DNA from: Leptasterias polaris
Taxonomy: Eukaryota; Echinodermata; Asteroidea; Forcipulatida; Asteriidae
Length of the DNA: 64,000 nucleotides
NCBI GenBank assembly: GCA_037783415.1
Contig: JAZGTN010000094.1
Coordinates: 434,001-498,000 of the forward strand
Direction: 5' to 3'
Below are positions 1-10,150 of the stretch, in pieces. Positions within the stretch are counted from its first letter, which is position 1; each line of letters begins with the position of its first letter. The notes below the pieces were generated by a model. The model did not search any database, was not told the DNA's origin, and was given only the letters and a program-made list of their open reading frames with translations. A program made the translations under genes and the position numbers.

Positions 1-208
1 AGTGCTCAAAATGGTGACACTAGTAATAGTGGTATGAATATACCTGGATTAATGGACTTGACACTTGGCACAGAATCTGATGACAGTTCTCCTGAGGACA
101 ATGGTTTATCCCTTCCTGTTGTAACCCGAAGTCGTGGAAGGACTTTCCCTTTTCATGCTCAGTCACTACCAGCACACCTCTTCACAACACCTGTGCTTCT
201 GCAACAAG
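1..208 (+). CDS. znrf: ZNRF1/2-type E3 ubiquitin ligase, exon upstream of the zinc finger (partial, 5' end off window)
   Basis: The frame is open from base 1 and rich in Ser, Asp and Gly, then reads SLPAHLFTTPVLLQQ just before the splice site. This resembles the stretch (…ALPLHIAPRW…) that precedes the zinc finger in ZNRF proteins. The donor is CAAG|GTTTGT, with GT at 209-210, and leaves one base (phase 1) that completes a Gly codon with the exon at 1299. The N-terminus, which carries a myristoylation site in known ZNRF proteins, lies outside the window. ZNRF proteins are membrane-associated RING E3 ligases that act on endosomes, lysosomes and the plasma membrane. This exon is weakly conserved by itself; its identity rests on the three exons downstream. 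Confidence 0.75.
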
Positions 209-350
209 GTTTGTTTTTACAAACGTAGAGCAGTACCAGTTCAAAAACTTCAGACAGTGAATGTGTCCAGTGGTTTTCATTATTTTTTTCATATTTACAA
301 TAGGACAACTAAAAAAAGGATTGCATACACAGATTATTAAATTTGAATAA

Positions 351-468
351 TATTTAGTTGCAATAATCATAACCCTCCATCCTCCCGACAATTCATCATA
401 ACCCTCCATCTTCCTGACGGTCTGCGACCGTTGGGAGGATCAAGGGTTACGATTATTGCAACTAAATA
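351..468. repeat. Fold-back element in znrf intron 1
   Basis: Bases 351-386 and 433-468 are near-perfect inverted copies of each other: TATTTAGTTGCAATAATCAT on the left and its complement on the right, followed by CCTCC/GGAGG. The loop is about 46 bp and contains a second partial copy of the CATAACCCTCCATC motif. The whole can fold into one hairpin, as expected of a small MITE-like element. No open reading frame. Confidence 0.75.
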
Positions 469-544
469 ACATTTACCTTTTAAACATTTAAGATAAAGAT
501 GTGCATAATAATTAGGCCTACTTTTTTTTCAGTGTAATATTGGG

Positions 545-835
545 TTGAACAAAGGAAAATTTACTTGAACTGGACTTGTGTCTTCTGGATTAATGCTCTA
601 CCAACTGAGCTATTTAGTCCTGTGTTGGGGGTCTTCCTTTTTGGCAATATGTTTGCTTGGGGGGGTGACAGTCGAAAGCAATTCAACCTGTAATTGCCGT
701 ATAGCCAGGGATCACACCCAAGTATATGAACAACCTGGAAAGCAGCAGCCAAGGCATCACCTTAAGGGGATGGGACTTTTTATTTCAAATATCAAGTAAT
801 AAACCACAAGGGAAACTGACTAAATTTGAAAAATA
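545..835 (-). mobile_element. tRNA-derived SINE-like repeat, copy 1
   Basis: Read on the minus strand, the tRNA-related part (about 615-565) has a good Pol III box A (TAGCTCAGTTGGTAGAGC) but a decayed box B. It lies beside a body with CAGTTTCCCTTGTGGTTT and a C-rich AGGTTGAA...CCCCCC block that recur in copy 2 at 880-1200. The anticodon arm is not a convincing functional tRNA and no 3' structure fits, so this is a SINE rather than a tRNA gene. It lies in znrf intron 1, head to head with copy 2. Confidence 0.65.
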
Positions 836-879
836 TTTTTGGGTTGAACAAAGAAAATGAAATATATATTTTTAATTTA

Positions 880-1200
880 CAGGTTGAAAGACATCTGACT
901 AGCCCCCCAAACAAAGATGTTGTCAAAATTGGGAGCCCCCCAACATAGAGCTTGATAGCTCAGTTGGTAATTAGAGCGCCGACACATAAATCCAGAGGTC
1001 ACAGGTTCAAATCCCACTTTAGTCTATTTTTCGTTGTTAAAAAAACCAATTATTTTTACCCCGTCAGTTTCCCTTGTGGTTTGTACTTGATGTTTGAAAT
1101 AAAAAGTTACATTCCCTCTGCTGCTGCTTCGTAAAGTTTGGTGTTATCCCTGGATAAACGACAGCTACAGGTTGAACGGGTTCTGACTGGCGCCCCCAAA
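880..1200 (+). mobile_element. tRNA-derived SINE-like repeat, copy 2
   Basis: The tRNA-related region at about 951-1020 has box A TAGCTCAGTTGG and box B GGTTCAAATCC. The body follows with CAGTTTCCCTTGTGGTTT, ATCCCTGG and AGGTTGAA. The AGGTTGAA...TCTGACT...CCCCC block is present both before the tRNA part (about 883-945) and after the body (about 1168-1195), as though two units had been joined. It faces copy 1 in inverted orientation. Copy 3 lies at 53.8 kb. Confidence 0.65.
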
Positions 1201-1298
1201 ATTACTTGAATCAAGTAAAACTTGGCTTACATGTACGGTGCACATTTTTTATAATCCCTTCAAGTTATATTACAGGAATTGGACATGCTCTGTTTCAG

Positions 1299-1394
1299 GA
1301 ATCAAGTGCCCAGTCTGCGCTAAATCTGTGCCCCCTGATGATGTTGAATGCCATTTGGTAATATGTTTGACAAAACCAAGGATTGTATATAACG
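1299..1394 (+). CDS. znrf: ZNRF1/2-type E3 ligase, zinc-finger exon
   Basis: The acceptor is TCTGTTTCAG|GA at 1297-1298 and the donor AACG|GTAAGT at 1395. The exon translates as GIKCPVCAKSVPPDD and then ECHLVICLTKPR, which matches the ZNRF zinc finger: a CxxC pair, then His and Cys, then the LxKPR tail. Phase is 1 on both sides and fits exon 1 and exon 3 without adjustment. In ZNRF1/2 this finger sits directly before the RING, and the pair defines the family. It is the second of four coding exons visible here and is followed by a 6.2-kb intron that is mostly minisatellite. Confidence 0.9.
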
Positions 1395-1639
1395 GTAAGT
1401 TTAAAATGATCAACATGGATCCGCATGGATTGTATTAATGGTGATTCAAATCATTTCTCAGATTCAAATGTTTTTATTGATTTCTAATCAACAGTGGCAT
1501 TTAAGACGAAATAATATTCAGGATGCTTACTACCATTATCATCTTTACAAAGAAGCTTAAAGATTTTCAGGGTCATAACCAAACAATATCCCTACCTTTA
1601 AATGACTGATTTGATTTACATGTAGCAGGGAAAATTGAA

Positions 1640-4600
1640 TCAGACTCGGACTTGGACTAAAGAGAACTTGTGACTCAGACTTGGACTTGATCCAAGTTAC
1701 TTGGACTTGTTCCAAGTTACTTGGACTCAATAACTTGATCCAGGTAATTCGGACTCAAATGACTTTATCCAAGTGACTCGGACTCAAATGACTTGATCCA
1801 AGTTACCTGGACTCAAATGACTTGATCCAAGTTACTTCGACTCAAATGACTTGATCCAAGTTACTTGGACTCAAATGACTTGAACCAAGTGACTCGGACT
1901 CAAATGACTTGATCCAAGTTACCTGGACTCAAATGACTTGATCCAAGTTACTCGGACTCAAATGACTTGATCCAAGTTACTTGGACTCAAATGACTCGAT
2001 CCAAGTTACCTGGACTCAAATGACTTGATCCAAGTTACTTGGACTCAAATGACTTGATCCAAGTTACCTGGACTCAAATGACTTGATCCAAGTTACTTGG
2101 ACTCAAATGACTTGAACCAAGTGACTCGGACTCAAATGACTTGACCAAGTGACTCGGACTCAAATGACTTGATCCAAGTTACTTGGACTCAAATGACTTG
2201 AACCAAGTGACTCAGACTCAAATGACTTGACCAAGTGACTCGGACTCAAATGACTTGATCCAAGTTACTTGGACTCAAATGACTTGATCCAAATTACTTG
2301 AACTCAAATGACTTGAACCAAGTGACTCGGACTCAAATGACTTGACCAAGTTACTTGGACTCAAATTACTTGATCCAAGTTACTTGGACTCAAATGACTT
2401 GACCAAGTTACTTGGACTCAAATGACTTGATCCAAGTTACTTGGACTCAAATGACTTGATTCAAGTTACTTGGACTCAAATGACTTGATCCAAGTTACTC
2501 GGACTCAAATGACTTGACCAAGTTACTTGGACTCAAATGACTTGAACCAAGTTACCTGGACTCAAATGACTTGATCCAAGTTACTTGGACTCAAATGACT
2601 TGATCCAAGTTACTTGGACTCAAATGACTTGGTCCAAGTTACTTGGACTCAAATGACTTGATCCAAGTTACTTGGACTCAAATGACTTGGTCCAAGTTAC
2701 TTGAACTCAAATGACTTGATCCAAGTTACTTGGACTCAAATGACTTGATCAAAGTTACTCAGACTCAAATGACTTGAACCAAGTGACTCGGACTCAAATG
2801 ACTTGGTCCAAGTTATTTGGACTCAAATGACTTGACCAAGTTACATGGACTAGTTATTTGGACTCAAATGACTTGACCAAGTTACTTGGACTCAAATGAC
2901 TTGATCCAAGTTACTTGGACTCAAATGACTTGAACCAAGTGACTCGGACTCAAATGACTTGATCCAAGTTACTCGGACTCAAATGACTTGATCCAAGTTA
3001 CTCGGACTCAAATGACTTGATCCAAGTTACTCGGACTCAAATGACTTGATCCAAGTTACTCGGACTCAAATGACTTGATCCAAGTTACTTGGACTCAAAT
3101 GACTCGATCCAAGTTACTTGGACTCAAATGACTTGATCCAAGTTACTTGGACTCAAATGACTTGATCCAAGTTACTTGAACTCAAATGACTGAGTCCAAG
3201 TTACTTGGACTCAAATGACTTGATCCAAGTTACTCGGACTCAAATGACTTGATCCAAGTTACTCGGACTCAAATGACTTGGTCCAAGTTACTTGGACTCA
3301 AATGACTTGATCCAGTTTACTCGGACTCAAATGACTTGGTCCAAGTTACTTGGACTCAAATGACTTGATCCAAGTTACTTGGACTCAAATGACTTGATCC
3401 AAGTTACTTGGACTCAAATGACTTGGTCCAAGTTACATGGACTCAAATGACTTGGTCCAAGTTACTTGGACTCAAATGACTTGAACCAAGTGACTCGGAC
3501 TCAAATGACTTGACCAAGTTACTTGGACTCAAATGACTTGATCCAAGTTACTTGGACTCAAATGACTTGACCAAGTTACTTGGACTCAAATGACTTGATC
3601 CAAGTTACTTGGACTCAAATGACTTGATCCAAGTTACTTGGACTCAAATGACTTGATCCAAGTTACTTGGACTCAAATAACTTGACCAAGTTACTTGGAC
3701 TCAAATGACTTGGTCCAAGTTACTTGGACTCAAATGACTTGATCCAAGTTACTTGGACTCAAATGACTTGATCCAAGTTACTTGGACTCAAATGACTTGG
3801 TCCAAGTTACATGGACTCAAATGACTTGGTCCAAGTTACTTGGACTCAAATGACTTGAACCAAGTGACTCGGACTCAAATGACTTGACCAAGTTATTTGG
3901 ACTCAAATGACTTGATCCAAGTTACTTGGACTCAAATGACTTGACCAAGTTACTTGGACTCAAATGACTTGATCCAAGTTACTTGGACTCAAATGACTTG
4001 ATCCAAGTTACTTGGACTCAAATGACTTGATCCAAGTTACTTGGACTCAAATGACTTGACCAAGTTACTTGGACTCAAATGACTTGATCCAAGTTACTTG
4101 GACTCAAATGACTTGACCAAGTTACTTGGACTCAAATGACTTGATCCAAGTTACTTGGACTCAAATGGGGCTGTTAATTAGATCATGGAGCAAGGAATGA
4201 TACAAGTATTAATTCTTTTGGATGTATCAATTTTATCAGAGGAAGTTACTTGGACTCAAATGACTTGGTCCAAGTTACTTGGACTCAAATGACTTGATCC
4301 AAGTTACTTGGACTCAAATGACTTGATCCAAGTTACTTGAACTCAAATGACTTGATCCAAGTTACTTGGACTCAAATGACTTGATCCAAGTTACTTGAAC
4401 TCAAATGACTTGAACCAAGTGACTCGGACGTAATTGACTTAATCCAAGTTACTCGGACTCAAATGACTTGACCAAGTTACTTGGACTCAAATTACTTGAT
4501 CCAAGTTACTTGGACCCAAATGACTTGATCCAAGTTACTTGGACTCAAATGACTTGATTCAAGTTACTTGGACTCAAATGACTTGACCCAAGTTACTTGG

Positions 4601-7554
4601 ACTCAAATGACTTGACCAAGTTACTTGGACTCGAATGACTTGATCCAAGTTACTTGGACTCAAATGACTTGATTCAAGTTACTTGGACTCAAATGACTTG
4701 ATCCAAGTTACTCGGACTCAAATGACTTGACCAAGTTACTTGGACTCAAATGACTTGAACCAAGTGACTCGGACTCAAATGACTTGATCCATGTTACCTG
4801 GACTCAAATGACTTGATCCAAGTTACTTGGACTCAAATGACTTGGTCCAAGTTACTTGAACTCAAATGACTTGATCCAAGTTACTTGGACTCAAATGACT
4901 TGGTCCAAGTTACTTGGACTCAAATGACTTGACCAAGTTACTTGGACTCAAATGACTTGATCCAAGTTACTTGGACTCAAATGACTTGAACCAAGTGACT
5001 CGGACTCAAATGACTTGATCCAAGTTACTCGGACTCAAATGATTTGATCCAAGTTACTCGGACTCAAATGACTTGATCCAAGTTACTTGGACTCAAATGA
5101 CTTGATCCAAGTTACTTGGACTCAAATGACTGAGTCCAAGTTACTTGGACTCAAATGACTTGATCCAAGTTACTCGGACTCAAATGACTTGGTCCAAGTT
5201 ACTTGGACTCAAATGACTTGATCCAAGTTACTTGGACTCAAATGACTTGGTCCAAGTTACTTGGACTCAAATGACTTGACCAAGTTACTTGGACTCAAAT
5301 GACTTGATCCAAGTTACTTGGACTCAAATGACTTGAACCAAGTGACTCGGACTCAAATGACTTGATCCAAGTTACTCGGACTCAAATGATTTGATCCAAG
5401 TTACTCGGACTCAAATGACTTGATCCAAGTTACTTGGACTCAAATGACTTGATCCAAGTTACTTGGACTCAAATGACTGAGTCCCAAGTTACTTGGACTC
5501 AAATGACTTGATCCAAGTTACTCGGACTCAAATGACTTGGTCCAAGTTACTTGGACTCAAATGACTTGATCCAAGTTACTTGGACTCAAATGACTTGACC
5601 AAGTTACTTGGACTCAAATGACTTGATCCAAGTTACTTGGACTCAAATGACTTGATCCAAGTTACTTGGACTCAAATGACTTGATCCAAGTTACTTGGAC
5701 TCAAATGACTTGATCCAAGTTACTTGGACTCAAATGACTTGATCCAAGTTACTTGGACTCAAATGACGTGATCCAAGTTACTTGGACTCAAATGACTTGA
5801 TCCAAGTTACTTGGACTCAAATGACTTGACCAAGTTACTTGGACTCAAATGACTTGGTCCAAGTTACTTGGACTCAAATGACGTGATCCAAGTTACTTGG
5901 ACTCAAATGACTTGATCCAAGTTACTTGGACTCAAATGACTTGACCAAGTTACTTGGACTCAAATGACTTGATCCAAGTTACTTGGACTCAAATGACTTG
6001 ACCAAGTTACTTGGACTCAAATGACTTGGTCCAAGTTACTTGGACTCAAATGACTTGACCAAGTTACTTGGACTCAAATGACTTGATCCAAGTTACTTGG
6101 ACTCAAATGACTTGAACCAAGTGACTCGGACTCAAATGACTTGATCCAAGTTACTCGGACTCAAATGATTTGATCCAAGTTACTCGGACTCAAATGACTT
6201 GATCCAAGTTACTTGGACTCAAATGACTTGATCCAAGTTACTTGGACTCAAATGACTGAGTCCCAAGTTACTTGGACTCAAATGACTTGATCCAAGTTAC
6301 TTGGACTCAAATGACTTGACCAAGTTACTTGAACTCAAATGACTTGATCCAAGTTACTTGGACTCAAATGACTTGGTCCAAGTTACTTGAACTCAAATGA
6401 CTTGATCCAAGTTACTTGGACTCAAATGACTTGGTCCAAGTTACTTGGACTCAAATGACTTGACCAAGTTACTTGGACTCAAATGACTTGATCCAAGTTA
6501 CTTGGACTCAAATGACTTGAACCAAGTGACTCGGACTCAAATGACTTGATCCAAGTTACTCGGACTCAAATGATTTGATCCAAGTTACTCGGACTCAAAT
6601 GACTTGATCCAAGTTACTTGGACTCAAATGACTTGATCCAAGTTACTTGGACTCAAATGACTGAGTCCAAGTTACTTGGACTCAAATGACTTGATCCAAG
6701 TTACTCGGACTCAAATGACTTGGTCCAAGTTACTTGGACTCAAATGACTTGATCCAAGTTACTTGGACTCAAATGACTTGGTCCAAGTTACTTGGACTCA
6801 AATGACTTGACCAAGTTACTTGGACTCAAATGACTTGATCCAAGTTACTTGGACTCAAATGACTTGAACCAAGTGACTCGGACTCAAATGACTTGATCCA
6901 AGTTACTCGGACTCAAATGATTTGATCCAAGTTACTCGGACTCAAATGACTTGATCCAAGTTACTTGGACTCAAATGACTTGATCCAAGTTACTTGGACT
7001 CAAATGACTGAGTCCCAAGTTACTTGGACTCAAATGACTTGATCCAAGTTACTCGGACTCAAATGACTTGGTCCAAGTTACTTGGACTCAAATGACTTGA
7101 TCCAAGTTACTTGGACTCAAATGACTTGACCAAGTTACTTGGACTCAAATGACTTGATCCAAGTTACTTGGACTCAAATGACTTGATCCAAGTTACTTGG
7201 ACTCAAATGACTTGATCCAAGTTACTTGGACTCAAATGACTTGATCCAAGTTACTTGGACTCAAATGACTTGATCCAAGTTACTTGGACTCAAATGACTT
7301 GATCCAAGTTACTTGGACTCAAATGACGTGATCCAAGTTACTTGGACTCAAATGACTTGATCCAAGTTACTTGGACTCAAATGACTTGACCAAGTTACTT
7401 GGACTCAAATGACTTGGTCCAAGTTACTTGGACTCAAATGACGTGATCCAAGTTACTTGGACTCAAATGACTTGATCCAAGTTACTTGGACTCAAATGAC
7501 TTGACCAAGTTACTTGGACTCAAATGACTTGATCCAAGTTACTTGGACTCAAAT
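1640..7554. repeat. Giant intronic minisatellite, 28-30 bp unit, about 200 copies
   Basis: The unit is ACTTGGACTCAAATGACTTG followed by a variable linker: ATCCAAGTT or GTCCAAGTT (29-bp unit), ACCAAGTT (28) or AGTCCCAAGTT-type (30). A second common variant carries AACCAAGTG with CTCGG. The first 40-50 bp are degenerate and the array is regular from about 1680. It fills znrf intron 2 almost completely and ends 73 bp before exon 3. Rare variants show higher-order structure: the ATGATTTGAT variant at 5041 and 5389 recurs at 6572 and 6919, and the GACGTG variant at 5765 and 5880 recurs at 7325 and 7440, giving a 1.53-1.56 kb superperiod. All frames contain stops. Copy number is my estimate from array length. 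Confidence 0.97.
4167..4243 (+). repeat. Copy of the znrf exon-3 acceptor region embedded in the minisatellite
   Basis: These 77 bases match 7555-7631, the array-flanking end of intron 2 plus the first four bases of exon 3, with one mismatch that I can see (TTC versus TCC). The copy begins at GGGGCTGTTAATTAG directly after an array unit and includes the TTTTATCAG acceptor. Array sequence resumes right after AGGA. It is the only interruption of the array. It shows that a past duplication carried array and flank together, 3,388 bp apart. Confidence 0.95.
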
Positions 7555-7627
7555 GGGGCTGTTAATTAGATCATGGAGCAAGGAATGATACAAGTATTAA
7601 TCCTTTTGGATGTATCAATTTTATCAG

Positions 7628-7733
7628 AGGATGTCCTGTCAGCAGATGCTGGAGAGTGTGTCATATGCCTAGATGATATGCAACAAGGAGACACTATAGC
7701 AAGACTACCATGCCTGTGTATTTATCATAAAAG
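7628..7733 (+). CDS. znrf: ZNRF1/2-type E3 ligase, first RING exon
   Basis: The acceptor is TTTTATCAG|AG (AG at 7626-7627) and the donor AAAAG|GTGAGA (GT at 7734). The exon translates as AGECVICLDDMQQGDTIARL and continues PCLCIYHK, the first half of the ZNRF RING. It supplies the CVIC pair, the CLC segment and the His of the zinc ligands. Phase 1 in and phase 2 out agree with both neighbours. The acceptor has only a short pyrimidine tract. The 73 bases upstream of the exon plus its first four bases also occur once inside the minisatellite at 4167-4243. RING E3s recruit a ubiquitin-charged E2; the family pairs with UBC13-type and UBCH5-type enzymes. Confidence 0.95.
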
Positions 7734-7947
7734 GTGAGACAGAGAGATGGATGTATATTTAAATATAAACAACATTCAAGGGACATGCCATAGCAGCTGG
7801 GGGAGAGGGGAATGACACCAACAACGACAATAATATCAATTAATCGGCATTTTGAAGCCTCTTCAGTGGTCTTACTTAGTCTGGTAGGGTTTTACTACTT
7901 ACCAACTTGATGACAACTGCCAACAAAAACTGACAACTCGATCCATA

Positions 7948-8293
7948 TTTAAAGGCATACCTTTGTTTATTTAAGCGTTTGATTGTTTTAATCCTATATA
8001 ATTTTGGTATAGACAATAAAACTAACCTGTGAAAATTTCATTTCAAAAGGTGGTTGAGTTTTTGTGATATCGCCAAAAATCCGGAGCGAATATGTCCATG
8101 CAGGAAGAAAGGTTTCTCAGATTCAAATTTGGAGGCATTAAAACTGATATAGTTTTTCATAACCACAAAACTTTGAAGTGAAATGTTTCTCAAAATGCTT
8201 TATACTATCGAAAGCTGCTGTAGGCCCCTAACCAATGGGTTTTTATTGCCATTAATTTTAATAGTGATTACCAAACACATACCTTCCCTTTAA
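7948..8293. mobile_element. Short TIR element (fold-back family a), znrf intron 3
   Basis: It starts near TTTAAAGGCATACCTTTG and ends near ACCAAACACATACCTTCCC, followed by TTTAA, so the ends are imperfect inverted repeats. Internal blocks (GTGAAAATTTCATTTCAAAAG, CGGAGCGAATATGTCC, TTTATACTATCGAAAGC) reappear in inverted orientation at 51.14-51.49 kb inside the DOK-type gene. It is non-coding, and no transposase remnant is seen. Confidence 0.65.
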
Positions 8294-8891
8294 TAGAAGT
8301 TGAATTTCCATATTCAATCCATATTCACTTAAAATTGGACCTCGTTTACACTATATCCAGAAAGGTGGATCAGACCCAGATTTGATCCAGAAATGTGGAT
8401 TGACAGCTAGTCGCAAAAAAGAAGGCAAGATCCCGAAAATTGTAATTCACCTTTAAAGGTGGGTTGAACTCGTCAATTGGTGGATCACATCCGGCAAAGT
8501 GGATTCCCAAAACAAGTGTTTTTGCAAAGGTTGATCAGACACTGGTTTTGCTAGGAATGGGGGGCTTTTTGCTTGTGTTTTGATGGACAGCTGTGTGTTT
8601 ATTGTTTTGATACATGTCTTTGTTGTCATGCACAGTGCTAATGGACTGCACTCATGAATATAAATGCTTCGTTTTCGTTTTGGCCATTGCTTGCTTAAAA
8701 TAATCTTTATGTGTGGCGCTCAGCTTGTTAATAGGAATCTCTTGACTTGTTCTATTTGATTTATCTATGAATTCGAAATTGGGTTGAACCATCTTAATGT
8801 GCCAACAACGTGTGCTGCACCTTTTTTTATATACAATCTTACTACCTCCATGCAATGACTGTAATTTTTTTGTTTTGTTATTTGTTTGTAG

Positions 8892-8949
8892 TTGTATAGA
8901 TATGTGGTTTGAGAGGAATCGGTCATGTCCAGAGCATCCTGCAGACTAG
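8892..8949 (+). CDS. znrf: ZNRF1/2-type E3 ligase, terminal RING exon with stop
   Basis: The acceptor is TTTGTTTGTAG|T. With the two bases carried over from the previous exon it reads S-CIDMWFERNRSCPEHPAD-stop (TAG 8947-8949), the C-terminal half of the RING and the characteristic ZNRF terminus ending HPAD. All eight RING zinc-ligand positions are present across exons 3 and 4. The four exons sum to 468 nt, exactly 156 codons including the stop, with no frame conflict, so the gene looks functional. The 3' UTR probably begins at 8950. I see no clear AATAAA before the LINE remnant at 9.3 kb. Confidence 0.95.
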
Positions 8950-9279
8950 ATACAAGAGTTGCCTTGCCTACTAAAGTTATCAGGTAAAACAAATATTCTC
9001 AGCCCCAGCCCCCAAATATCCAGTCTCCGAACCACCATTATAACATGTGTATAACCCATAAACATCTCAAAATGTTCTGAACTTTCAAGCATTCAGGGAA
9101 CAATTGGTTACTGTTCACAATGTTATGGTAACACAATTATTTTACTGAAGATGAGAGGAGACGAGGTGGCCTTGCACTCTTTAACTGTGATGCATTGTAC
9201 CAAATGATATGACGATTTGATGCTAGGTTGAAGGGGGTAGGGAGTATTCTCTAAATGCTTGTATCAATGAACTTTTGCA

Positions 9280-9990
9280 GACAATCACACAAATTGTCAA
9301 CTCCTCATATTGACATCTGGTACCGTGCTTGCACATTACACCTATACTTCGTCAATTACATTTGCTGCCTGTTTCGTACAGGACTAATTTTAAAATCCTT
9401 AAAATCTTCATGGTCTTTCTCCAAAGTACTTACAGGATCTTGTTTCCATCTGTAAAGTATCTACTTATCAACTTAGGTCAGGGAATAATGGTATTTTCTT
9501 AGATTATCCCTCTGGTAAAATGTTGACTACATTTGGTGATAGGGCTTTTTCTGTGGCAGCCCCTAAGCTTTGGAATGCGCTACCGTTGCATATACGTAGC
9601 GAATGGAAACTTACCTCTTTAAAATGTAATATAAAATTTTTTAGTGTGTTTTTATGGTTTTGTTCTTTTGTGTTTTTTGTTTGTCTTTCTTTTATGGTCG
9701 CCTTGCCAGTTAGTTTAGATTTTTTGCATAGATAGGGTTAGAGGCGTCTGTCTCCTGAAAAGGTCAAAACATTACTGATGCCAGCAAGGATAGGCCTATA
9801 TGTATTTGTAATAAGTAACTAGTAAGTTTTCTATTGGCGGGACAGACGTATCCCCATACTGTGGTTTGGGCACTGGCCTGGTGACCAGTCTTTTTTCTTT
9901 ATCTTTTTCTTACATTCTGTGCATTTTAACATGTGTTCTGCACCTTTGATCATTTTGTGTGTAAGGGGCGCAATATAAATTTTAAATATT
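9280..9990 (+). pseudogene. CR1/L2-like non-LTR retrotransposon, ORF2 C-terminal remnant and 3' end
   Basis: The stretch encodes the tail that follows reverse transcriptase in CR1/L2-like LINEs: a YRTNFKILK segment (about 9370-9400), a frame change near 9405, then LHGLSPKYLQDL and, from 9520, GDRAFSVAAPKLWNALPLHI. No reverse transcriptase domain is left. The 3' tail ends GCGCAATATAAATTTTAAATATTATT at about 9968-9993, and the first hairpin of the Helentron-like block begins in that ATT run. This is a 5'-truncated dead copy. Confidence 0.75.
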
Positions 9991-9994
9991 ATTA

Positions 9995-10150
9995 GGTGTT
10001 CGGACAAAAGTCCGAATACCTCTTCTTATTGTTCGTTTTTTTTTTTTTGGTGTTCGGACAAAAGTCCGAATACCTCTTGTTATTGTTCGTTTTTTTTTTT
10101 TTTTTTTAGGTGTTCGGACAAAAGTCCGAATACCTCTTGTTATTGTTCGT
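9995..10150 (+). repeat. Three tandem hairpin termini, each followed by a T-tract
   Basis: A unit of about 63-66 bp occurs three times. The hairpin AGGTGTTCGG-acaaaagt-CCGAATACCT is followed by CTTSTTATTGTTCG and a run of 10-18 T's. The third copy leads directly into the 1.2-kb family-1 unit. I read these as multimerised 5' ends of a hairpin-ended (Helentron/HINE-like) element. Four related hairpins with different loops close the inverted copy at 33.1-33.3 kb. Confidence 0.8.

Noticed and set aside
951..1020. Functional tRNA gene
   Set aside because: Boxes A and B are good, but the anticodon region does not fold as a clean cloverleaf and the flanks are shared with two other SINE copies.
1640..7554. 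Coding repeat or CRISPR-like array
   Set aside because: Stops in every frame, units contiguous with no unique spacers, and located inside an intron.
10001..10150. Bacterial-type terminators (hairpin plus T-run)
   Set aside because: The context is a eukaryotic repeat; the motif is the end of a mobile element.
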